DNA from: Verrucomicrobia bacterium UBA1200
GTDB lineage: Bacteria > Verrucomicrobiota > Kiritimatiellia > RFP12 > UBA1067
Direction: 5' to 3'
DNA: 64,000 nt
Assembly (NCBI GenBank): GCA_002309765.1
Contig: DBXY01000017.1
Location: 61,195 to 125,194, forward strand
Shown: positions 43,101 through 51,915 of the stretch, one piece after another
How positions within the stretch are numbered: position 1 is the first letter of the stretch
How the letters are laid out: the number at the start of each line of letters is the position of its first letter
Position numbers and translations under genes: made by a program
Notes under the pieces: generated by a model
What the model was told of the DNA's origin: nothing
What the model saw: the letters and a program-made list of their open reading frames with translations, nothing else
Database searches by the model: none

Positions 43101-45434
43101 CACAAGCGCGTCAAGTTTGAAAGCGGTACCTTCTGCGAAATAAAGCTTCGTCAAGTCTGGGTTGCCCGCCGCATACGACGAGCCGGAAATGCCGAGGATG
43201 CCTTTGTACACGCTGATGTTGCCGCTCATGCCGTCGTTGAGACCGGAGAGCGTTACGCCGTCCGTATCTGTCTCGCCGTAGATTTCGACTGACGCTGGCA
43301 ACCCGTCCCTGTCGGAGATGTTGCCGGCATAGACCATAAGGCCATTGGTGGGGCGGAAGATGTACTTATTCTGGTAAGGTGTTATCGTTCCCGTATAAGT
43401 AAAGGTGCCGTCGGGAACGATGGTAAGCCCGGGATACTCGGAGAAGTTGAGAGACTCCGCCGCATTGTTGCCGTGAAGGACGAATACGCCCACGGAAGTC
43501 TTGTCGATGCGAGACAGAAGCTCTGCCGCTCCGCCCGCGTAATCGGCGCTAACCGCACCGCCTTCCAGTTTGAACGTAGCCGCGTTGTTTGCGACCAGCG
43601 CGGTGGCGCTGCCGATTGTCAAACGGCCCTCTTTGACAATGAACGTCGAAGAAAGATTACTCGGCGATTCCGTATCGTTGGGCAGGAGAATCAGCGTGCC
43701 TTCGCCAATCTTGACGATCTCCGCCGCACCGCCCTCCGTCAAATCGTGGATGGTGGTCCGGATTGTGGAACTCAAGTCCGCCGGGACATCGAACGTCACC
43801 CTGTTCTTGATGTTGAAAATGACGGGCGGCTCGACCAGCGACGTGCGCTGGCGCTGGATGCAGATGGTCGCGTCATCGATGTTGACCGTACCCGTCGTGG
43901 TGGTGGCGTTGCCCTCGACACGCAAAATGGAGTTGTTTAACACCGAGCCAGGATGGAGGTTGAGCGTGCCGGAACCCGCCGCCGAGTTCGCCGTGAGATA
44001 AATATTCGGCGTTGTGTCGGGCGTACCGCTTGTGAACGTGCCATACACGTCGAGCACGCCCGTTCCCGTACCAGAGCAGATGTACGAGGCGCCAAAAACG
44101 GTTAGTTCGCCGCCCGGTTCGACCGTGACAAGACCTTGGGCGTCATCGCCGTCGGCGATGCGGAACGTGCTCTCGACACTCACGACACCGTTCGTCTTGA
44201 TGGTCAGGTCGCCCGAGCTTCCGGGATATTGCCCCACGCGCAGGGAGCCGCCGCGGATGGTAATGGCTCCCACGGCGTCCGCGAGGCCGCCCACCACGCC
44301 AACGCCCGTGTTGTAGGGGCCGCCGATCGTGAGCGAGTTGGCCGCGGTCGCAAATTCGCCGTTCGGAATAGTGAGCGAGAACGTGCCGCCAGCCCTGTTG
44401 CCAAGCTCGACGGTGCTGTTGTTGCTAGCGACTGTCAGCGTGCTGCCGTTGTCGATCGTCAGGCCGGTGTTCTTCGAGGCGTTCACCGTCAGGAAGTGCA
44501 CGGCGTTGCTTGCGCCGTTGTCGATCACGAGCGGCTGGTCGCCCTCGATAATAAGGTTGTCGTCAAGCGCGAGCGCCTTGCCGTTGTACCAAGTCGCGCC
44601 GTCCGTCCAGAGCGTGTCGGGCGTGTCAGTCACGCCGTAATACGCCTTCTCTGCGTTGTAGTTACTGATTACCTGCGCGGCCGTGAGCGCCCCCGTCTGG
44701 ATGCGGAGATGGCCGTAGTCAGCGTAAGGCTGGCGTTCCCAGGACGAGCTGGAGACTTTATAGATGCCCGAGATGATGATGTAGCTCGGATCTTCGTTGG
44801 TCAGGTTGAGGATGGTGTTGCCCACCGAGGTGAGGCAGCCGTTCAGGTAGACCCGCTCATAGCCCGACGCCTCGTGGACCAAACAGATGTGGTACCAGTT
44901 GTTGGGCTGGGGGCGGTATTCGCCCTGGTTGCTACGGCCCCAGTAGAGGTTGTAGGTGTTGTGGTCCACGGCGGCGTTGCTGTTGTCGATGCGGAATGCC
45001 GCGCGCGTCAACGCCTCGGCTGCGGCGTCGGAGACCTTGTAGTACGTCGAGAAACTCAGGAAGTAGCGCGTGCTCTGGTCCTGCGTCGGCGCGATCCAGG
45101 CCTCGACCGTCCAGGGGTTGTTGCCCGCGAGCGAATCTGGCGTGGGCACGCCGTTCGTCATGCTGCCCGTGCCCGAACCCGCGAAGCGCACCGCCGCCGC
45201 GCCGTTGCGAAAACGGTAGGTCGGCCGCGTGTTCTGATTGTGAGTGTTGACATGGGCGAAATCGGGCATGGTTCCGGCATTGGGCCACAGTTCCACATTG
45301 TTGCCCTCCTCATACCCCGTCAACGTCGATGCGTCGAGATCCACCAGCAACTCTCCGGCGGTCTCAAGCTCCACCGCGCCAAGCGTCAGCGCAAAAAGCG
45401 CCACCACGCCGCTCAAACATTTCAAGCCAGTCAT
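40185..45434 (-). CDS. Giant secreted beta-strand-repeat and lectin-domain surface protein
   Basis: The 1749-residue protein has a signal peptide and a LamG/concanavalin domain (about 30-265; DLDASTLTGYEEGNNVELWP). A long beta-helix region follows with autotransporter-associated beta-strand repeats (TYSGGTSILDGGTVFVTADG; TYSGSTSVEAGTLVFADG). Two homologous legume-lectin-like domains lie near 1200-1370 and 1400-1570; each ends with an AWIGFTG motif (AWIGFTGTTGAS; AWIGFTGATGGS). It ends DVSTIMILR. No transporter barrel is visible at the C-terminus, so classical autotransport is unlikely. A glycan-binding surface role is inferred. The ATG at 45434 has GGGAG six bases upstream; a TTG two codons earlier is less likely. 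Confidence 0.82.
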   Translation of the reverse strand: MTGLKCLSGVVALFALTLGAVELETAGELLVDLDASTLTGYEEGNNVELWPNAGTMPDFAHVNTHNQNTRPTYRFRNGAAAVRFAGSGTGSMTNGVPTPDSLAGNNPWTVEAWIAPTQDQSTRYFLSFSTYYKVSDAAAEALTRAAFRIDNSNAAVDHNTYNLYWGRSNQGEYRPQPNNWYHICLVHEASGYERVYLNGCLTSVGNTILNLTNEDPSYIIISGIYKVSSSSWERQPYADYGHLRIQTGALTAAQVISNYNAEKAYYGVTDTPDTLWTDGATWYNGKALALDDNLIIEGDQPLVIDNGASNAVHFLTVNASKNTGLTIDNGSTLTVASNNSTVELGNRAGGTFSLTIPNGEFATAANSLTIGGPYNTGVGVVGGLADAVGAITIRGGSLRVGQYPGSSGDLTIKTNGVVSVESTFRIADGDDAQGLVTVEPGGELTVFGASYICSGTGTGVLDVYGTFTSGTPDTTPNIYLTANSAAGSGTLNLHPGSVLNNSILRVEGNATTTTGTVNIDDATICIQRQRTSLVEPPVIFNIKNRVTFDVPADLSSTIRTTIHDLTEGGAAEIVKIGEGTLILLPNDTESPSNLSSTFIVKEGRLTIGSATALVANNAATFKLEGGAVSADYAGGAAELLSRIDKTSVGVFVLHGNNAAESLNFSEYPGLTIVPDGTFTYTGTITPYQNKYIFRPTNGLMVYAGNISDRDGLPASVEIYGETDTDGVTLSGLNDGMSGNISVYKGILGISGSSYAAGNPDLTKLYFAEGTAFKLDALVGATFFTSRIAEGSKPATILLTDNSANCSVDLSRFPGCRLGTDKTGSVMTQTGSIFPGVDNVFLLGGGAVPYYQTSNPGFQPSVLSDNSAGAARVEVGTVGIVNLSNTANTYSGGTSILDGGTVFVTADGFGAIPAEFDEDNIYINGGILRNGNTVFSLAPTRGVKVGPDGAILHPWGTYSMEIPGGLTGAGPVQITDGGYIILSGANNTFQGPVTVTQANQVLTIGGDVNFSWASTDGISTPGKVILKNSGDDTFNDVISGTGSLEKQGEGRMTLTKSQTYSGSTSVEAGTLVFADGVNLANTSTFRNNGEVFLDSFDLLGTGAISGSGRFVVSGTTDLDAARLVGNPDFEILDGASLGIDMPAFSDKTEVRLDDGSSVTLGSGIVNQIDGFDQFLLNGSTAISEGNLKLTPYATANVGSAFYSRRVRVTDPWQVTFSYQAGEHDDWTTDLLGAALVLQNEAAGPNAIGSASSGSTLGCAFTKSIGVIMRVGIESDTRDRYGFSNAGTISDDTSSRSNAIAADGGNVIKITVSYDGAVLSASWDCNGTVRPTSGPMTWTVDLKSILGSEYAWIGFTGTTGASTGCEQTISGFSFRSIADGSSIPGIGETGWTPTKYAPTYTTVDDKPAFQLTANVDYARSATWNSTRVYVNRPFRASFKYRVTQHSASPADGMAIVLQNFSSNAADCYGQTGGKLGIVYNDGSDRTKTAGWGINLYPSQNDQCFKYVLDGLFSGDTVPLTAWDLANGEDTEFTLSYDLRELTLTATRGNSSVSASREVNLAAVMGDNTAWIGFTGATGGSYACQIVYDFSFAYEEMDLSRYANPFVVDGAVQMNLGMGTVGFSDLILQDGANLSIASASAPAVELAGTTLSGGATVSSAAAVPIILGDTISFDSSTGILKLVGDVRANGKVKLELSSFNGTRNLIDLTEATTSLTADDFEVTGEIPPLVNLDIKNGMVRIWRDVSTIMILR

Positions 45435-45558
45435 AGACAACTCCCTTCTTTTCCTATCCCAAAGTTTTTTGCCGTTTATCGTTTAACCGTCAGCGCACTC
45501 CCAATTGCGACGAATAAACACAAAAAGACACAAAACCACTTAACAAATAACTATTAAA

Positions 45559-45587
45559 AGTTTAGCAAAGAAGCAACCGGTTGTCAA
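45559..45587 (-). promoter_or_regulatory. Promoter of the 1749-residue surface protein
   Basis: A perfect TTGACA and TAAACT on the minus strand are separated by 17 bases. Just downstream, AGTTATTTGTTAAG (minus strand, 45539-45552) is identical to a box after the G10-tract promoter at 32552-32565. Confidence 0.7.
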
Positions 45588-45734
45588 CCCCGCCTTTGGA
45601 CCGATTTCGACCTTATTCGTTGTTCAAAATTTCGCCTTGCTTGTTTTCGCGGTAAATTGTACCATATTCGCAGTTTTGATGGTTATGGCGCATGGCGCGC
45701 CGGGATATGACGGGTGGAAATCAGGAGGTCGTAA

Positions 45735-46112
45735 ATGAATCTGTTCGATTATTTTGTGCAAGCTGTCACGACAAAGTACTTGGATTTCAGCGGCCGGGCC
45801 CGCCGCAAAGAATATTGGGGTTTCATACTGTTTGATTTTATTATCAATGTGGCTATCGGTTTTGTGTCCCACCGCTTGCGCGGATCTATTCTTATCGGAT
45901 CTTTATCCCCATTCTACTCGCTGGCAGTGCTTTTGCCTAGGCTCGCAGTGGCAGTACGCCGGTTGCATGACAACGACAAAAGCGGTTGGTGGTTTTTTAT
46001 TTTCCTGGTTCCGATTATCGGACCAATCTGGTTGTTCATCCTGCTGATCCGCGAGGGTACTCCCGGAGCTAACCGTTTCGGACCCGATCCCAAGGCGGGC
46101 GCGATGGATTAA
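45735..46112 (+). CDS. DUF805 inner-membrane protein
   Basis: The 125-residue protein shows the DUF805 (YhaH-type) pattern. It opens NLFDYFVQAVTTKYLDFSGRARR, with the family FxGRxxRxxYW motif completed by RKEYWGF. Membrane segments follow, then RLHDNDKSGWWF and FIFLVPIIGPIWLFILLI, and it ends with the GANRFGPDP signature. The function of the family is unknown. AGGAGG lies 8 bases ahead of the start. It precedes the alpha-galactosidase-like gene on the same strand by 23 bases, perhaps by chance. The 300 bases upstream contain only the promoter of the divergent surface protein. Confidence 0.92.
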   Translation: MNLFDYFVQAVTTKYLDFSGRARRKEYWGFILFDFIINVAIGFVSHRLRGSILIGSLSPFYSLAVLLPRLAVAVRRLHDNDKSGWWFFIFLVPIIGPIWLFILLIREGTPGANRFGPDPKAGAMD

Positions 46113-46135
46113 CCTATAATAATGTAGAGGCGGAA

Positions 46136-48373
46136 ATGCGCGGAATGGTTTTTTTTACGTTATTGATGATCGCAGCGGCCGTCAACGGTGACACCGTTTT
46201 TGACGCCGGCGAATGGCGGGTGGATTTTTCTCCCTCGTCCAAATCCCTCAAACTCTCCCACCCCGCCACGGGGACCGAACTTTCCGGAACGCTGTCGTTT
46301 TTAGGCCCGGCCAAGGCCAACGCTTCCGAAACTATGGGACACGAGGTTCCGGCCGACCGCAAATGGCAGATTGAGGATCCCCGCGACGGGGCAAGGCAAC
46401 GGCTGGCGTTAATTGACCCCAACGGCGACGCGCAGGGGTACGTGACATTCCAACCCGATGGCGGACGGCTTCGACTGTTGGTGTATCACCGTACCGCGCT
46501 TGCCTACCCCGGAACGCTGTCGTTCCAAGGAACAGCGAAATTTTTCCCCGACGCCTTTGCCGCCCGCACCAGATCGCCGGGCGGACGGGTGTTGCAATTG
46601 GCGGCAGGCGATGCCGACTCGCTGTTAAACGACACGCTGTTTTCCCCGGAAAACGACTGCGCGTTGCGGTTGGACGCCGCAAAGCTAACGTTGTCCGCAC
46701 ATCCCGGCACCGGCTGGGACTTCGGATTCGAGGGGCGGATTGACGACGCGGCGCAGGCGGAGTTTACCATCGCGCTGGAGCGGGATTACTACAAAAACCG
46801 CTGGGTTCCGTACTACAAGCCGATCGACCGTTCCCGCGCCCCGCATCCGCCAACCGGTTGGATGAGCTGGAACACCTACTTCGACAAAGCCGGCTCAAAA
46901 GAAAACCTTGCCGAGGCGCGGTTGGGCGCGAAGTTCCTAAAACCGTTCGGGCTGGAAATCTGGTCAATCGAGTCCTGGCAGGCGAATTCCAGCGAATTGC
47001 CGGTCTCGAAGTTCCACAACATGAATCTCGAACACCATCCGGAACAGTTTCCTGAAGGTATGAAATGGCTGGCGGGAGAAATCCGCAAACTCGGATTTCG
47101 CCCCGGTCTTTGGGTGGCGCCGTTCGGCACCGGCAACGAGGGGTTTTACCGGGCGCACCGGGATTGGTTCCTGCACCGGAGCGACGGTTCCCCGGTCGGT
47201 TGCTGGAACGGCAAATACACGCTCGACCCGACGGTCAAGGCGGCGCGCGAACATCTGCGTGGCATCTTCGACAAGGCATCGCACGACTGGGGATACGAGT
47301 TCTTTAAAATCGACGGCATGAGCGGTCGCGGACCGGGTTACTGCGCCCATCTTTACGAACGCCCGGAAATCCGCAAATGTTTCAGCGACCCGTCATGCCC
47401 GAACCCCTTTGAACTGTGCGTTAAAGCCTTCCGCGACGGCATTGGACCCGATCGGATCCTGCTGGCGTGCCAGGGGCATTTCACCGGGGCGGAAGCGGCC
47501 TATGCCGACGCTTCCCGTACCGGCGCGGACATCGTCCACCCCAACCAGCCGGTGAAATGGGCGAACATTCTGCTGCAAGCGCGATGCACCATCAACCAGA
47601 TCTTCGCCCATAACGTGGTCTTCTGGTCCGATCCCGACTGTATGATGATCAGCCAGCAAGCGCTGGATATCGAACAGGCGCGGGTAGAAACCACGGTTGT
47701 GGCGCTGCCCGGCCAACAGATGTTCGCCGGCGACAAGCTGGGCGAACTCGCGCCCGACCGCATCCGGCTGCTGCAACAGTCGTTGCCGGTCTGCGACGTC
47801 CACCCGGTTGCGCTGTGCCCAAGGTTTGGACATTTGCCGGTATGGGATTTGGCGGTGCGGCGCAAGTTCGGCTCGTGGCACGTGGCGGCGCTGTTCAATT
47901 GGGGCGACCAGCCACAGCGGATAGGTGTGGACTGGGGAGAAATCGGCGAGGATCCGAAAAAGAACTTTCTGGGTTGGGAGTTTTGGGAAGGCAAATGGCT
48001 GGGACGGCTTCAGTCGCGGCTGGAGCTGGAAGTGCCGCCGCGTTCGGTGCGGCTTGTGGCGTTGCAACCGGATGCCGGTCGGCCGCAGTTTCTCACCAGC
48101 GACCGCCACCTCACCCAAGGCGCGGTGGAAGTGAAAAACAGCCGTTGGGATAACGGGAAGCTCACAACAGAGGTAGAGGCGGTGGGCGGTTTCCCGCTGA
48201 CCCTGCGGTTCACGGTGCCAAAAGGATTTTCATGCGAGGGAGTGGCACAGGTGCCGGGCGCAGTGCTGCGGGGACAACCGGAATCGAACGGCGAGATTTA
48301 CGCGGTGACGGCGGAAACGCCGGAAACGCGGACGGTTGCCCTGGAACTGAAGTTCACGAAAACGGGCAATTAA
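46136..48373 (+). CDS. Secreted alpha-galactosidase-like enzyme (clan GH-D, GH36-like)
   Basis: The 745-residue protein has a short signal peptide (residues 1-18) and an N-terminal beta-supersandwich. A TIM barrel begins near PTGWMSWNTYFDKAGSKENL. The nucleophile motif is YEFFKIDGMSG, and the acid/base is expected in the ADASRTGADIVHP segment, as in GH36/GH27 enzymes. LGFRPGLWVAPFGTG is another family landmark. A C-terminal beta sandwich closes the protein. The family cleaves alpha-galactosides such as raffinose-type sugars or galactomannan branches. GAGG lies 8 bases ahead of the ATG. The gene is followed closely by cdd. Confidence 0.8.
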   Translation: MRGMVFFTLLMIAAAVNGDTVFDAGEWRVDFSPSSKSLKLSHPATGTELSGTLSFLGPAKANASETMGHEVPADRKWQIEDPRDGARQRLALIDPNGDAQGYVTFQPDGGRLRLLVYHRTALAYPGTLSFQGTAKFFPDAFAARTRSPGGRVLQLAAGDADSLLNDTLFSPENDCALRLDAAKLTLSAHPGTGWDFGFEGRIDDAAQAEFTIALERDYYKNRWVPYYKPIDRSRAPHPPTGWMSWNTYFDKAGSKENLAEARLGAKFLKPFGLEIWSIESWQANSSELPVSKFHNMNLEHHPEQFPEGMKWLAGEIRKLGFRPGLWVAPFGTGNEGFYRAHRDWFLHRSDGSPVGCWNGKYTLDPTVKAAREHLRGIFDKASHDWGYEFFKIDGMSGRGPGYCAHLYERPEIRKCFSDPSCPNPFELCVKAFRDGIGPDRILLACQGHFTGAEAAYADASRTGADIVHPNQPVKWANILLQARCTINQIFAHNVVFWSDPDCMMISQQALDIEQARVETTVVALPGQQMFAGDKLGELAPDRIRLLQQSLPVCDVHPVALCPRFGHLPVWDLAVRRKFGSWHVAALFNWGDQPQRIGVDWGEIGEDPKKNFLGWEFWEGKWLGRLQSRLELEVPPRSVRLVALQPDAGRPQFLTSDRHLTQGAVEVKNSRWDNGKLTTEVEAVGGFPLTLRFTVPKGFSCEGVAQVPGAVLRGQPESNGEIYAVTAETPETRTVALELKFTKTGN

Positions 48374-48386
48374 GAAAGGGAATGCG

Positions 48387-48821
48387 ATGCGACAAGAACC
48401 GGTTATACCTAAACAGGTGGTCGATTTGCTGGTAAAAGCCGCCCGAGAAGCGGCGGGACAAGCTTACTGTCCATACTCCGGGTATCCCGTGGGGGCGGCG
48501 GCGCTGACATCCGACGGGCAGATTTTCACCGGCTGCAACGTGGAAAACGCGTCATCAGGACTCACGGTGTGCGCCGAACGCAACGCGATGTTTAAGGCCG
48601 TCAGCTCCGGCTGCCGCGAGCTGGCGGCGATCGCGGTAACCGGAGGAACCTCGCGCGATCCCGCGATGCCCTGCGGCGCGTGCCGGCAGGTGATGGCGGA
48701 ATTCGCGGGAGACGGACTGCAAATTTTTGTGGCGGGACTGACCGGGCGACGGGTGACGGCAGTCACGTTGGGTGAATTGCTGCCAAAAGCTTTTCGGCTG
48801 GACAGCAAGAAAAACAAATGA
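48387..48821 (+). CDS. cdd: Cytidine deaminase
   Basis: The 144-residue protein is a homotetrameric-type zinc cytidine deaminase, which converts cytidine and deoxycytidine to uridine and deoxyuridine in pyrimidine salvage. It shows CPYSGYPVGAAAL, the TGCNVENASSGLTVCAER substrate/zinc region with the proton-shuttle Glu, and PCGACRQV carrying the remaining zinc cysteines. Length is normal for the family (about 130-140). GAAAGGGA precedes the start. Its stop codon overlaps the ATGA of a possible upstream start of the next gene, so the pair is likely co-transcribed. Confidence 0.96.
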   Translation: MRQEPVIPKQVVDLLVKAAREAAGQAYCPYSGYPVGAAALTSDGQIFTGCNVENASSGLTVCAERNAMFKAVSSGCRELAAIAVTGGTSRDPAMPCGACRQVMAEFAGDGLQIFVAGLTGRRVTAVTLGELLPKAFRLDSKKNK

Positions 48822-48835
48822 AAAGGGAGGCATTT

Positions 48836-50122
48836 ATGCGGCGCAGGACTTTTGTCAAACATTCGGTAGCGGCGACAGTAACCGCGGTATTGGCTGATTT
48901 CATGAAGGCATTCGCCGCCGGCGAGGCGGACACCGCCGTCGGCAAACCGCTGGGACGATGGGAAAAAGGCCACTTCCAAGTGCATTTCATTTACACCGGG
49001 GTGGCGGAATCGATGTTTATGATTTATCCCGACGGCACCACGCTGCTGCTGGATGTCGGGGACCATCCGGCTCACATGCGCGGGAAAAAGCAAATACCGA
49101 TCCTACCGGATATGTCGCGCCACGCGGGCGAATGGATTTCCCGGTACGTAACCCGGGTAAACCCCAACGGGCGCAAGGTCGATTACTTCATGCTCTCGCA
49201 CTACCACTCCGACCACGGAGGGTCGCGTTCCTACCACGCGGGATTGTCGGAGAACGGGAAATATTACAAATCCGGGTTGGGGCAGGCAATCGACTTTCTA
49301 GATATCGGCAAGGCGATAGACCGCGCGTACCCGACCTATGACGACCCGATTGTCAAGCTGGACAATGACGACGGCTATATGTGCGCCAACCTCAAGGAAG
49401 TTTACCAAGAGATGATCCGGCGTGGCTCCAAGGTCGAAAAATTCCGGTTGGAGAAAGGTTCCGACCAGCTGAATCCGCTGCATGAAAAAACCGACGGGTT
49501 CAGTATCCGTCCGCTTTGCGCCAATGGCAGAATCATGCTGCCGGACGGCACGGTGAAAGACCTGTACAAAGATCTGATCGAGCGCAATCACCCGAAAGCT
49601 CTTAATGAAAACGGAATGTCGCTGGGGATGGTCTTCAACTACGGGAAATTCCGTTTCTACACCGCCGGGGACTTTTCCGACCGCATTAAAAAGGCGGACG
49701 GAACTGCAGTGCAGGTAGAGGACCTGATGGCCGAAGCCTGCGGCACGGCAAACGTGGTCAAGGTCAACCACCACGGCCACCACTCGATGTTCCCCGAACT
49801 GGTAAAAGCGCTAAAAGGGCAGGTTTACGTCGCCTGCATGTGGGATCAGCTGCACATGACCGCCGACACGATGGAACGGTTGGCGGACCGCAACCTTTAC
49901 CCGGAGCCGCGTTTGCTGTGTCCAGGCGTGTTCACCAAGGAACGCCGGGAGGAAGACGCCGGGAAAGCTTGGATAAAAGATATCCCGGAAACGCTGTACG
50001 AGCCGAAACACGTGGTGCTGGACGTGCCGCCGGGCGGTGAGACGTTCAAGTTCAGTTTTGTGCGGGCGGCGGACGAATCGATGACCGTGGAGTCGGTGAT
50101 TAGTCTGGTAACCCGCGGATAG
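48836..50122 (+). CDS. Tat-exported metallo-beta-lactamase-fold hydrolase
   Basis: The 428-residue protein starts RRRTFVKHSVAATVTAVLADF, a twin-arginine-type signal. The body is a ComEC/Rec2-like metallo-beta-lactamase fold. It has TLLLDVGDH, the metal motif MLSHYHSDHGGS, then FYTAGDFSDR and VVKVNHHGHHSM, which resemble the later metal ligands. The substrate is unknown; exported members may act on phosphodiester or ester bonds. The ATG at 48836 has GGGAGG directly upstream. The earlier in-frame ATG overlapping the cdd stop would place six residues before the signal and is less likely. It is convergent with recJ, with only 8 bases between the stops. Confidence 0.8.
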   Translation: MRRRTFVKHSVAATVTAVLADFMKAFAAGEADTAVGKPLGRWEKGHFQVHFIYTGVAESMFMIYPDGTTLLLDVGDHPAHMRGKKQIPILPDMSRHAGEWISRYVTRVNPNGRKVDYFMLSHYHSDHGGSRSYHAGLSENGKYYKSGLGQAIDFLDIGKAIDRAYPTYDDPIVKLDNDDGYMCANLKEVYQEMIRRGSKVEKFRLEKGSDQLNPLHEKTDGFSIRPLCANGRIMLPDGTVKDLYKDLIERNHPKALNENGMSLGMVFNYGKFRFYTAGDFSDRIKKADGTAVQVEDLMAEACGTANVVKVNHHGHHSMFPELVKALKGQVYVACMWDQLHMTADTMERLADRNLYPEPRLLCPGVFTKERREEDAGKAWIKDIPETLYEPKHVVLDVPPGGETFKFSFVRAADESMTVESVISLVTRG

Positions 50123-50130
50123 GGTCGTCC

Positions 50131-51885
50131 CTATTTGTCGGTATGGCTGAGGATATCTTTTACCAGCAGTTCGATTGACTGGTCACCCATGTAATCGTCT
50201 ATCGCTAATTCAAACGCGATATCCGTCAAATCGCCGCAGCGATACTTATCCGCATCTTCGCCGTGGTTGAACCAGACGGCGCGAAACTTATGTTTGCCGG
50301 CGGCAACCGTGAGCGAGAGGTGTTTTTCGTCTGCGCCGATTTTGTTGATCCGGTCGATTCTCGCGTTTGCGATCGCCCAGCACGGTTTGGGGTTGCCGAA
50401 ACCGAACGGCGCGAGCCGCTGTTGTTCGCGGTAAAATTCCAACGTCAGGAGGTCAGGCGCTAGGATACCGTCCACGACCAATGCCTCGGTCTCCCCCCTG
50501 GCAACGGCGCGCTGCGCCTGGCAAACGGCCTCAAAACGCTGGCGGAATTCGGGGAATTTCCCGGGTTTTACCGTAAAACCGCCCGCCCTTTCGTGGCCGC
50601 CGAACACGCTCAACAGGTCGGCGGTTTCTGACAGCGCCGCCATCACATTATACCCTGCCCCCGCCCGAACCGAACCGCGGGCGACCGCGTTAGATTCGTC
50701 TGGCGTATCAAACACCGCCACCGCGGCAGGGCAGCAGAATTTTTCGCACAACCGCGCCGCCACAATCCCGATCACGCCCTTGTGCCAGCCGTGCCGGGCG
50801 ACAACCACGGCGGCCGGCGGGGATTCCGCATAACCATCCAAACCGCAACCGCACATGGCGGCGTCAAAAATCTCGCCCTCGGTCTCTTTGCGACTGCGGT
50901 TAAGCTCCGCCATCTTCCTCGCCAACTGTTGGGCAAGGTCGGGATTGTCGGTGGAAAGCAGTTGATAGGCGATCTCCGCCGACTCCATCCGTCCGGCGGC
51001 GTTAATCATCGGGCCGACGAAAAACCCGAAAGTCTCGGTATCGGGGTCGCCGCCCTTGTTCCGGTGGGCAAGCAGCCGGTCCAGCCCGTTGGTATGGAAG
51101 GAACCCCAGCGATTGGTGACATTGGAGACGATAATGCGGTTTTCCCCCACCAGCGGAACGATGTCCGCCACGGTGGCTACCGCCACTTCGGCTATTATCC
51201 GTTTGGCGATACTTCTGTTGTCAGAATACCAACCGTTGGTGCGGCCATATTCGACCAGTGCTTGCGCCAGTTTGAACGCCACCCCCGCCCCGCAAAGATA
51301 TCGCAACGGCTCCGGGGTTCCGGGCAATGTCGGGTCGATCAGCGCGTCCGGCTCCGGCAACCGCTCGATACGCTGGTGGTGGTCGGTCAACACCACGCGG
51401 CAGCCGAGTTTTTTCAACGCCGCGACCTCGTCCACGGCGGTGATGCCGCAATCGACGGTAATCCAAAAATCGGGATTGCCGCATTCAGCGCGGCAACGGT
51501 CAATCGCCGCCGGGGTGAGACCGTACCCTTCGGTCTGGCGTTGGGGCAGAAAATGGTCCGCCCTAGCTCCAAGCAGCCGCAAAATCCGCACCATAATGGC
51601 GGTAGAACAGACCCCGTCGGTGTCAAAATCGCCAAACACCACGAAGTGGGCGTTGGAACGGATGCCGTCCCAAATCAACCGGACGGCATCGCTGACGCCG
51701 GGCAAGGCGTCCGGCGGCACCAGATCGCGAAAATTGGGGTTAAGGAATTTTCTGGCAGCCGCCGGGTCGGATATTTCCCTTTTAACCAATATTCCGGCCA
51801 GCGGCTTCGGCAAATCAAGCTCCGCCGCCAGCCGGTCTGCGGCGGCTATGTCAAAATCCGGGGTTATCCAAGACCTCGGAGCCAA
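50131..51885 (-). CDS. recJ: Single-stranded-DNA exonuclease RecJ (TTG start)
   Basis: RecJ degrades single-stranded DNA 5'-3' in recombination and mismatch repair. The DHH-family motifs are present: VVFGDFDTDGVCSTAI (motif I), ITVDCGI (motif II), VLTDHHQ (the DHH motif) and a C-terminal DHHA1 domain with SVFGGHERAGGF. Length (584) fits the family. The start is an unusual TTG: AAGGAGGTG lies 5-8 bases upstream and there is no nearby in-frame ATG that keeps the conserved N-terminus. It follows the pyruvate-carboxylase-like gene by 30 bases on the same strand, suggesting one transcript. Confidence 0.94.
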   Translation of the reverse strand: MAPRSWITPDFDIAAADRLAAELDLPKPLAGILVKREISDPAAARKFLNPNFRDLVPPDALPGVSDAVRLIWDGIRSNAHFVVFGDFDTDGVCSTAIMVRILRLLGARADHFLPQRQTEGYGLTPAAIDRCRAECGNPDFWITVDCGITAVDEVAALKKLGCRVVLTDHHQRIERLPEPDALIDPTLPGTPEPLRYLCGAGVAFKLAQALVEYGRTNGWYSDNRSIAKRIIAEVAVATVADIVPLVGENRIIVSNVTNRWGSFHTNGLDRLLAHRNKGGDPDTETFGFFVGPMINAAGRMESAEIAYQLLSTDNPDLAQQLARKMAELNRSRKETEGEIFDAAMCGCGLDGYAESPPAAVVVARHGWHKGVIGIVAARLCEKFCCPAAVAVFDTPDESNAVARGSVRAGAGYNVMAALSETADLLSVFGGHERAGGFTVKPGKFPEFRQRFEAVCQAQRAVARGETEALVVDGILAPDLLTLEFYREQQRLAPFGFGNPKPCWAIANARIDRINKIGADEKHLSLTVAAGKHKFRAVWFNHGEDADKYRCGDLTDIAFELAIDDYMGDQSIELLVKDILSHTDK

Positions 51886-51915
51886 AAACGCACCTCCTTC
51901 AACCCCGAAGCCCGA

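Noticed and set aside
40185..45434. Classical type V autotransporter
   Set aside because: Beta-strand repeats are present, but the C-terminus shows no barrel-like amphipathic strands or terminal aromatic residue.
44136..45557. Plus-strand frame of 473 codons opposite the 1749-residue surface protein
   Set aside because: Antisense shadow; composition is valine/arginine-rich with no recognisable motif and it runs through the surface gene's promoter.
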